NCBI GenBank assembly: GCA_963921195.1
Contig: OY992540.1
Coordinates: 174,811,896 to 174,875,895, forward strand
Reading direction: 5' to 3'
Length of the DNA: 64,000 nucleotides
Source of the DNA: Pegoplata infirma
Taxonomy: Eukaryota > Arthropoda > Insecta > Diptera > Anthomyiidae
Part shown: piece by piece, positions 57,507 to 64,000 of the stretch
Layout of the letters: every line of letters starts with the position of its first letter
How positions within the stretch are numbered: position 1 is the first letter of the stretch
Translations under genes and position numbers: made by a program
Notes under the pieces: generated by a model
Told to the model about the DNA's origin: nothing
What the model saw: the letters and a program-made list of their open reading frames with translations, nothing else
Databases searched by the model: none

Positions 57507-59644
57507 AAATAAAGTTTTTTATTTACATTTAGGAAGAAAACTGACCTTAAAAGCCCGTTTTTAGAAATAATTTCTATAAAAACCAATTAATTATTTTTTT
57601 ATCTCTGAAAAATTTTCAGTTTTTTCCAAAAAAAAAATTTGTTTTTTTATTTTTGACAACTTTTTTTAAAAAAAAAAAAACTTGGAAAAAATTTGGTCTT
57701 CAATTTTTTTTCTGAAAAATTTTTTGAAAAAAATATATATATTGTTTATTTTATTTTAACTACATATTATTTGTTTTGACTACAAATGTGTAATTTTTAC
57801 TACATAAGTCAGTTGTTTTTTGTCAGTTAAAATAACTAACATTGTAAGTTAAAAAAGTAGTTGACCCCAAAACAACTTACAAAGTAGTTATTTTAACTGA
57901 CATTTTCATTTGATTTTACTACCATTATTTTTTGAGTGTACAACCTTTTACACTCATTAAATTTTTTTTTTCAGTTTTGGAAATATATTGATGTAACTCA
58001 ATCTAGCAATATTAAATTTTTGAAGCACAACCATAATTTTTTATAAAGTTTGGTAAAAAATTAGAACTATTGAGAAAAGTGATTTGGTGTTCCGCCTGGC
58101 AGGGACAGGCTATTCGACTAGTTTAAATATAAACGTAAGAGGTGTAACTTTAAAACAACGCGAAATGACAAAATTAATCTAATTCGTAGACGTCTTCAAC
58201 AATTTTTGAAAATCACATGGGTGTTTTCGTCAAAGCAGCTACGATATATTATTTTATTTCCATATTTCTGTGGTAAAGAAAAATAAATAAAATTTGTATA
58301 TAAATATAAAAACTTCCAATTGTTTTATTTACATTGAAAATTTTAGGAAACAGAAAGAAAATAATATAAATAATTTTTAATATTTAATTTGATTATGTGC
58401 ACTTTTGATTTGAACATAAAACATTCTCAAATCAACGTTGTTTCAGTTCATTTTTAAAATTTTGTTTGTTACTGAAGCCATATTAAAAGTGTCGATAAAC
58501 ATTTTCAATTTGAGAAAAAACAAAGTTTGTTGACTTTTGTCACTGTTTTATTTTTAATTTGAGATTGTTTTTGCTTGATTTGAGAATTTTTTTTTTCTTA
58601 GTGTATATTTGTTGAATTTAAAATTTTCACAGAATAAATCCATATTAATATAATAAATGTTGTGTAGGATTTTATTTACCACCGACCAACTGACCCTTTA
58701 TGTACAATTTTCTCCAGTGAGTGCTGTCTACGCTTTTTCTTGAAGTGAAGGATCCGCTATAGCTTCACGAATTTATTTAAAAGCATCCTGTAAAAATAGA
58801 AAATTATTACAAAACATAAATTTTTAATTTAAAAAACTAGTAAATCCCATTGGTCTTTTGGTTAGGAGGAACACTTACTTTGTGATTCCATTTGTAACTC
58901 ATCAAAACAGGTCTGTACTCCATTGGCTTTGCTATATAAATGAGTTTTTAGGTTTTAATTTTATGACTAAAGGGAGGAATGGTGCCCACGCTTTTTATTG
59001 TAGTGAAGGATTCGCCATAGCTTCAAAAATTTATTTAGCAGTACCCTGTAAAAATAGAAAATTATTACCAAACACTAATTTTTAACTAAAAATCTATTAA
59101 ACCTTATTGGTGTCTTCGGAATAGGGTATACTCACTTTATCATTCCATTTGTAATTCATTGAAACAAACGTCTGGGACTCCATTGGTTTTGCTAAATGAA
59201 TGGTGTTTTAAGTTATGACAGCAAAATTAACTTTAGCATTTTTTTTTATCTTACATTTATTTATCTTTTAAAAAACTAATTATTTATTTTTATTTTTTAA
59301 TTTATTTTAATTTTATTTATCAATTTCCTTTTTACGTTTTTATAGCACAAAAAATAAACGATCCACGCACACAAAAATACAAAATGAATATGGCGGTCTG
59401 TGTTTGTTTTTTTGTTGTTGTTGTTTTCTTTCGATAAATTTTTGTGCAAGTAATTTGCGTTATTGTGCAAGCTACTTGGTTATTTTGCATAAAAAACTAA
59501 TTATGTTACTTTAACATCGACATGCATAATTTTAGCAAAAATTTGGTAAAAATTTTTTTTTAGTATGAAAAAAGTTTTACCAAGTAGGATTGCTCAATCT
59601 GACACAGATTTTTTTTTTGCGTGTACACTCATAGAAATATCTTA

Positions 59645-61515
59645 CAAGGGAAGTATCTCAACCCTTATGAACCGATTTGCCTGAAACTTAAAATATATAT
59701 TAATGAGACGATTTTAAGGTTGGGGTGTCTCGGCTTATCGGCCATATCAGTGTTTCAAAATTTCGTTGTCCCCTTATGAAACAATGTGGACCTTCGGGAA
59801 AATTTCGATAACTCCCGAACTAACAGGAATATTCACTAGAGCAAAAATACGTGTCGACTTAAATTTAATAAAGATTATTTCCTATTCATGTGGACATCGT
59901 AGGTCTATGTCTTCATATAAATACCCCCCAAAACTTACACATTTTCATGAAAAAAGTATTTAAAGAAGCAAAACTTTTTCAAGGTTATGCCACACGCAAA
60001 AAAAAACTTGTGTCGGAGTGAGCAAAAATCTGGCATAATTTTACCAAAAATATGCTAAAACTACAACCGACGAAGTAGTTTTCGTAATTTAGCCAAAACA
60101 CTTATGTAAAAAATTTTGAAGAAAATGCTAATGCTATTTAAGTAAAAACTTGGTAAAATATACCAAAAGAGATATGGTGAAATATTCCAAAATTATTAGA
60201 AAATATGACTAAAAATAATGCTAAAAATTACCACATTTATGCTAAAATAAATTTTCAATAAATTTTTGTAAAAATTTGTATATTTGTTGAATTTAAAATT
60301 TTCACAGAATAAATCCATATTAATGTAATAAATGTTGTGTAGGATTTAATTTACCACCGACCAACTGACCCTTTTTGTACAATTTTCTCGAGTGACTGCT
60401 GCCTACGCTTCTTCTTGAAGTAAAGGATCCGCTATAGCTTTACGAATTTATTTAAAAGCATCCTGTAAAAATAGAAAATTATTACAAAACATAAATTTTT
60501 AATTTAAAAAATTGGTAAACCCCATTGGCCTCTTGGTAAGGAGGAACACTTACTTTGTCATTCCATTTGTAACTCAAAACAGGTATGGACTCCCTTGGCT
60601 TTGGGTTTTTAGGTTTTAATTTTATACCTAAAGGCAGGATTGGTGTCCACGCTCTTTATTGTAGTGAAGGATTCGCCATAGCTTCAAAAATTTATTTAGC
60701 AGTACCCTGTAAAAATAGAAAATTATTACCAAACACTAATTTTTAACTAAAAATCTATTAAACCTTATTGGTGTCTTCGGAATGCGGGTATACTCACTTT
60801 ATCATTCCATTTGTTATTCATCGAAACATACGTCTGGGACTCCTTTGGTTTTTCTTAATGAATGGTGTTTTAAGTGATGAAAGCAAAATTAACTTTAACA
60901 TTCTTTTATCTTACATTTATTTATCTTTTAGAAAACTAATTATTTATTTTTATTTATTAATTTATTTTTATTTTATTTATCAATTTCCGTTTTACGTTTT
61001 TATAACACAAAAAATAAACAAACAACGCACACAAAAAAAATTAAAATGGCGGTCTGTATTTGTTTTTTTGTTGTTTTCTTTCGATAAATTTTTGTGCAGG
61101 TAATTTGCGTTATTGTGCAAGCTACTTGGTTATTTTACATAAAAAATGAATTATGTTACTTTAACATCGACAAGCATAATATTAGCAAAAATTTGGTAAA
61201 ATTTTTTTTTTGGTATGAAAAAAGTTTTACCAAGTAGGATTGCTCAATCTTACACAGATTTTTTTTTTGCGTGCACCATTGGATAGGCATTAAAAAAACC
61301 TTTCTTCTCATATGTAAACAACATATAGTTTCTTAGAAAGAAATGGCTGAAAAGTCCAAAAAACGATTTTTTCGCCATTTTTTGACCAATGTTTTGAACC
61401 CCTAAATCCCCGATATGGCCGATAAGCCGAAACACCCCAACCTTAGAATTGTCTCTTTTATAAATATGCTACGTTTCATGCAAATCGGTTCATAAGGGTT
61501 GAGATACTTCCCTTG
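59645..61515. mobile_element. Foldback/Harbinger-like element (TSD TTA), 100-bp inverted ends
   Basis: Inverted ends begin CAAGGGAAGTATCTCAACCC, with homologous arms at about 59645-59750 and 61410-61515. TTA flanks at 59642-59644 and 61516-61518. The CACTCA copy at 1495-2292 shows the single-TTA empty site. It contains a CACGC copy at 59993. Confidence 0.88.
59993..61273. mobile_element. CACGCAAAAAA element copy 2, uninterrupted, at a CA site
   Basis: 1281 bp with the same ends as 48751-59623. CA lies on both sides (59991-59992, 61274-61275). It provides empty sites for the CACAGAC and CACTGAG insertions in copy 1. Two internal direct repeats of about 150 bp (near 60470-60560 and 60715-60800) share AAAAATAGAAAATTATTAC-type strings. 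No transposase frame. Confidence 0.88.
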
Positions 61516-62327
61516 TTAGTAGAAAAATTAGTAAACCCATTGTAGATCAAGTTTTACAGAATATTGCCGTATTCAACAAAAATTAATGTTGATATCGTTG
61601 AATAATCAGTAAAGTTCAATCAACTATTTACAACGCTTATACAGAATTCAATAGGTAAAACCAAAAAAGAAAAAACAACCCTGTTCGTTCATTTTTGTAT
61701 TATCAAGTTGGTAGCAATGTGAAATTGTTTGTCTCTTATAAAATTATTTTATGTGTTTGTTTTTTATAAAAATATTTAATATTATAAAAATAAATAAAAA
61801 TAGGATCTGATGATCAGATTCTGATCTGTAAATATTTGGTAAGTAATAAAATACATTGATTACTTTATGTATTCATACTATATTATACATTTTTTTGTTT
61901 TTTTTTTAAGGTTTTTGATTTGGTGTCATTAGAAAACTGGAGAATGGCTTACGAGTGCATAATATAAATAAACGAAGAGTGTGTGAAAATTTAATGTTTA
62001 AATATTGCAGCTTATAAAGCCGGTGATAATTCTAAAAAATATTGTGATTTATACTTAATAAAAGAATATTTACAAATAACAACAAGCTTTTTTTATTAAT
62101 AAAATTTCTTATATCAACAAAAATATGAGTTGAGTTTACAAAAAATACGAGTTGATTTACAAAAAAACGAGTTGATCAACTTTTACAAAAACTGACAACA
62201 ATTTTTATTGAAATCAACATAAATATTTGTAGGGTCAAAATCAACAATGATTTCTGTTGAATTTACAACGATTTTCTTTGGGAATACAATGATTTTTGGT
62301 TGAGTGTGGGAGCCTGCTCTACTATAG

Positions 62328-62626
62328 CACAGACTATATACAGACTCGACAGTAGAGTTTGATAAAAAAAAATGGGGGGAAATTAAGCGATTTTAGGAGA
62401 AAACAGAGCGGTTTTTAGTCCGTTTTACGCTAACATGGCAACACTTTCTACGACTTAGAGTGGGTGAAACAACAAAAACCGATCTGGCATCTATTTTTCG
62501 TATGGCGCGTTATATCAGTTTTCTCTTTCTAACCTAATTCGTAGAATAATTTGAAAATATTAACCATATGGTTAAAGAACACTTTTTTCACACCTGTCAC
62601 TTATGTCGAGTCTGTATTAGTCTGTG
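62328..62626 (+). mobile_element. CACAGAC MITE copy C (7-bp TSD ACTATAG)
   Basis: 299 bp, same orientation as copies A and B. ACTATAG flanks at 62321-62327 and 62627-62633. Confidence 0.94.
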
Positions 62627-62891
62627 ACTATAGATTGCTCGCAATCAAGTGTCAAAATGAGTAGTCATTTTTCATGAAAACAAAAGAAGACGCTAACAAA
62701 TGCGGGAACAAACAATCTCCAAAAGAAAAATGAAATTGCTTACTATCAATTTTGGCGTTTCTAAACGTCAAAAGTGACGTTGAATTGCCTTCGTGATAGA
62801 AGTGGTGGTTGCTAATCTAGAACGTGTGTAACGTTTGAACTTTACTTTGGCATCGCCAGAATTTTCCAATTATGTTTGGTGATGCCAAATC

Positions 62892-63191
62892 CACAGACTA
62901 ATACAGACTCGACATAAGTGACAGGTGTCAAAAAAGTAGTTCTGAACCATATGGTTAATATTTTCAAATTATTCTACGAATTAGGTTAGAAAGAGAAAAC
63001 TGATATAACGCGCCATAAGAAAAATAGATGCCAGATCGGTTTTTGTTGTTTCACTCACTCCTAAGTCGTAGAAAGTGTTGCCATGTTAGCGTAAACCGGA
63101 CTAAAAACCGCAGTTTTTTCTCCTAAAATCGCTTAGTTTTTCCCCATTTTTTCTTGTAAAACTCTACTGTCGAGTCTGTATTTAGTCTGTG
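62892..63191 (-). mobile_element. CACAGAC MITE copy D (7-bp TSD CCAAATC)
   Basis: 300 bp, opposite orientation to copies A-C. CCAAATC flanks at 62885-62891 and 63192-63198. Confidence 0.94.
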
Positions 63192-63225
63192 CCAAATCTA
63201 CAAAACGGTCGATGGATTACTTTAT

Positions 63226-63370
63226 TATACGGCGTTCACACTTGCTGTTTTGAAGTGTTCAAGAGTGAGATGTTTAAAAAAGTCTTTGTTCTGTGTCCAT
63301 TACGTTTTTATTCTGCTACTGGTGTTTTGTTAAACAGCTTGTTTAAGGTCGCTAGTGTGAACTCCATATT
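63226..63370 (+). repeat. Short dispersed segment with GTTCACAC/GTGTGAAC ends
   Basis: Begins GTTCACACTTGCTG and ends GCTAGTGTGAAC, with TTTTTATTCTG and TGGTGTTTTGTTAA blocks inside. Related copies lie in composite hAT unit 1 (about 29435-29525 plus 30194-30237, split by a MITE) and unit 2 (about 32638-32757). Possibly a very small MITE. Confidence 0.6.
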
Positions 63371-63399
63371 ACTTTGGTTTGCGTGCATAGTGACATAGT

Positions 63400-63699
63400 C
63401 ACAGACTAATACAGACTCGACATAAGTGACAGGTGTCAAAAAAGTATTCTCTAACCATATGGTTAATATTTTCAAATTATTCTACGAATTAGGTTAGAAA
63501 GAGAAAACTGATATAACGCGCCATAAGAAAAATGGATGCCAGATCAGTTTTTGTTGTTTCACTCACTCCTAAGTCGTAGAAAGTGCTGCCATGTTAGCGT
63601 AAAACGGACTAAAAACCGCTGTGTTTTCTCCTAAAATCGTTTAGTTTTTCCCCATTTTTTCTTATAAAACTCTACTGTCGAGTCTGTATTTAGTCTGTG
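63400..63699 (-). mobile_element. CACAGAC MITE copy E (7-bp TSD ACATAGT)
   Basis: 300 bp, same orientation as copy D. ACATAGT flanks at 63393-63399 and 63700-63706. Confidence 0.94.
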
Positions 63700-63795
63700 A
63701 CATAGTTATCCATCGACCGTTTTGTAGATCTGGCATCACCAAAGATAATTGGAAAATTCTGGCAATGCCAAACTAAAGTTCAAACGCAAAGCAAA

Positions 63796-64000
63796 GAGAG
63801 ACAAAAAACAATCTGCATTCTCACTGTAAAACTGGTATCTTCCATCTCGCTCACATTTCGATTTGTGATAAAATTTCGTAAACAATACCATATGGTTTTT
63901 GTTTACTACTTTTTCAAACGCCATTTGTTGGACTACTCTATGACACTGGTTTGCGTGAACACTGCTTGGCTTCGATACTTTTCTGTGGTTCTGGGATTAC
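63796..64000. other. Unassigned end of window
   Basis: Less AT-rich sequence without a recognised gene, RNA or repeat partner. A minus-strand 62-codon frame here overlaps the inverted-repeat arm and is not supported. Confidence 0.4.

Larger units (their letters stand above)
52797..57590 (+). mobile_element. Penelope-like element, head-to-tail pair (truncated plus full copy)
   Basis: The segment from about 52797 to 54630 recurs at an offset of 2959 bp, apparently without differences in the coding part. The upstream copy starts inside the RT and runs through its own 3' region. It joins the 5' end of a full copy. Partial tandem copies with such a pLTR arrangement are typical of Penelope elements. 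Each copy ends with a hammerhead-like motif. TTAATT-rich flanks hint at a target duplication that I could not define exactly. Confidence 0.92.
52585..57938. mobile_element. TA-flanked MITE with CACTCAG/CACTCAAAAAA ends, host of the Penelope pair
   Basis: The left end is CACTCAGAATATTATG and the right end, read inward, CACTCAAAAAATAATGG. TA flanks at 52583-52584 and 57939-57940. About 0.56 kb remains outside the Penelope pair, with GTAGTTA/TAACTAC strings in both halves. Confidence 0.85.
50001..58121 (+). mobile_element. Non-autonomous Helitron with internal tandem repeats
   Basis: It starts TCTATATATATAATTTCCC after an A and ends CTAG before a T. A short hairpin (GCCTG...CAGGC, 58094-58110) lies 7 nt before the CTAG. 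These are Helitron hallmarks. The sibling element near 18873 has the uninterrupted A/T target with no duplication. Without nested insertions it is about 2.2 kb, mostly repeats. No Rep/helicase frame is present. Confidence 0.85.
49345..58603 (+). mobile_element. TA-flanked element with CACTGAG/CTTAGTG ends, split by a Helitron
   Basis: The left end CACTGAGGGAAAAAATCG and right end TTTTTTTTTCTTAGTG are flanked by TA (49343-49344, 58604-58605). The empty site is near 60279 in CACGC copy 2. Subtracting the Helitron leaves about 1.14 kb, against 1.2 kb for its sibling at 18350-19564. Confidence 0.92.
48751..59623. mobile_element. TA-flanked element with CACGCAAAAAA ends, copy 1, split by insertions
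   Basis: The left end CACGCAAAAAAAAACTTGTG and right end TTTTTTTTTGCGTG are flanked by TA (48749-48750, 59624-59625). Excluding the CACAGAC MITE and the CACTGAG element leaves about 1.3 kb, matching uninterrupted copy 2 (59993-61273). No transposase frame was seen. Confidence 0.9.
59626..62306 (-). mobile_element. CACTCA MITE copy 2, interrupted by a foldback element
   Basis: Reverse-complement partner of 1495-2292. TA precedes it (59624-59625, shared with the CACGC element's right flank); TG follows, probably a mutated TA. The foldback element 59645-61515 splits it 19 bp from the left end. Confidence 0.9.
48641..62838. mobile_element. Possible outer element with inverted ends around the right nest
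   Basis: About 55 bp at 48645-48700 (CGTTACACACGGTCTAGATT onwards) is the imperfect reverse complement of about 62783-62838. Everything between could be a nested insertion load. No TSD was identified, so this is tentative. Confidence 0.4.
62838..63795. repeat. Inverted-repeat element carrying two CACAGAC MITEs
   Basis: The left arm (about 62838-62891 plus 63199-63220) is the reverse complement of the right arm (about 63710-63790), sharing TTTCCAATTAT and ACAAAACGGTCGATGGAT strings. MITE D splits the left arm and MITE E sits just inside the right arm. The loop holds the 63226-63370 segment. Confidence 0.75.

Overview
This window looks like AT-rich, repeat-dense DNA from an insect, most likely a higher fly (Diptera). 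The reasons are a BEL/Pao LTR retrotransposon with a primer-binding site matching insect tRNA-Phe, a Penelope element, many TA-flanked MITEs, hAT, Harbinger-like and Helitron elements, and satellite DNA. The fly assignment is an inference. I found no convincing host gene. Nearly all of the sequence is transposable elements and satellites, mostly inserted into each other, and most insertions still show their target-site duplication (TSD). Several also have an intact empty site elsewhere in the window.

Layout. 1-835: array of a 35-bp satellite. 1495-2292 and 2353-2662: two MITEs. 2801-10503: a nearly complete BEL/Pao element on the minus strand (358-bp LTRs, PPT, PBS, Gag-protease-RT-RNase H-integrase), cut within the RT by a 1185-bp TA-flanked MITE. 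10541-12250: a dispersed repeat with a hAT MITE and a TA MITE, recurring at 46757-48118. 12376-13103: a long inverted repeat. 14340-17578: 35-bp satellite with a very homogeneous core, reversing orientation near 16675 and resuming at 40452.

Central nest, 17579-40451. A 0.94-kb MITE (CACAGTAAAAAG ends) sits in the satellite. It is split by a CACCCAA-ended element (17991-39918). That element holds a MITE, a second satellite with a 29-bp period, a 782-bp near-perfect palindrome, a gag-only LTR retrotransposon with 1.43-kb LTRs (24287-28269), and an 11.2-kb hAT-like composite (28424-39650; 8-bp TSD ATTAGGGA). The composite is internally tandem-duplicated. One unit carries five further insertions, each with an empty site in the other unit.

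Right nest, 48751-62306. A CACGC-ended element (48751-59623) contains a CACTGAG-ended element (49345-58603). Inside that is a Helitron (50001-58121), then a CACTCAG MITE (52585-57938), then a head-to-tail Penelope pair (52797 to about 57590). The pair consists of a 5'-truncated copy followed by a copy with an intact 0.8-kb-codon RT/GIY-YIG frame. Each Penelope copy ends in a hammerhead-ribozyme-like motif. Five copies of a 300-bp MITE family, all with 7-bp TSDs, lie at 2353, 48820, 62328, 62892 and 63400.

The elements capable of coding are BEL (disabled by insertion), Penelope (one intact frame) and the gag-only element (no pol). They do not form a pathway. The main value of the window is a readable insertion order, a possible ribozyme-bearing Penelope array, an unusual 7-bp-TSD MITE family, and a satellite built from two palindromes that recurs inside transposons.
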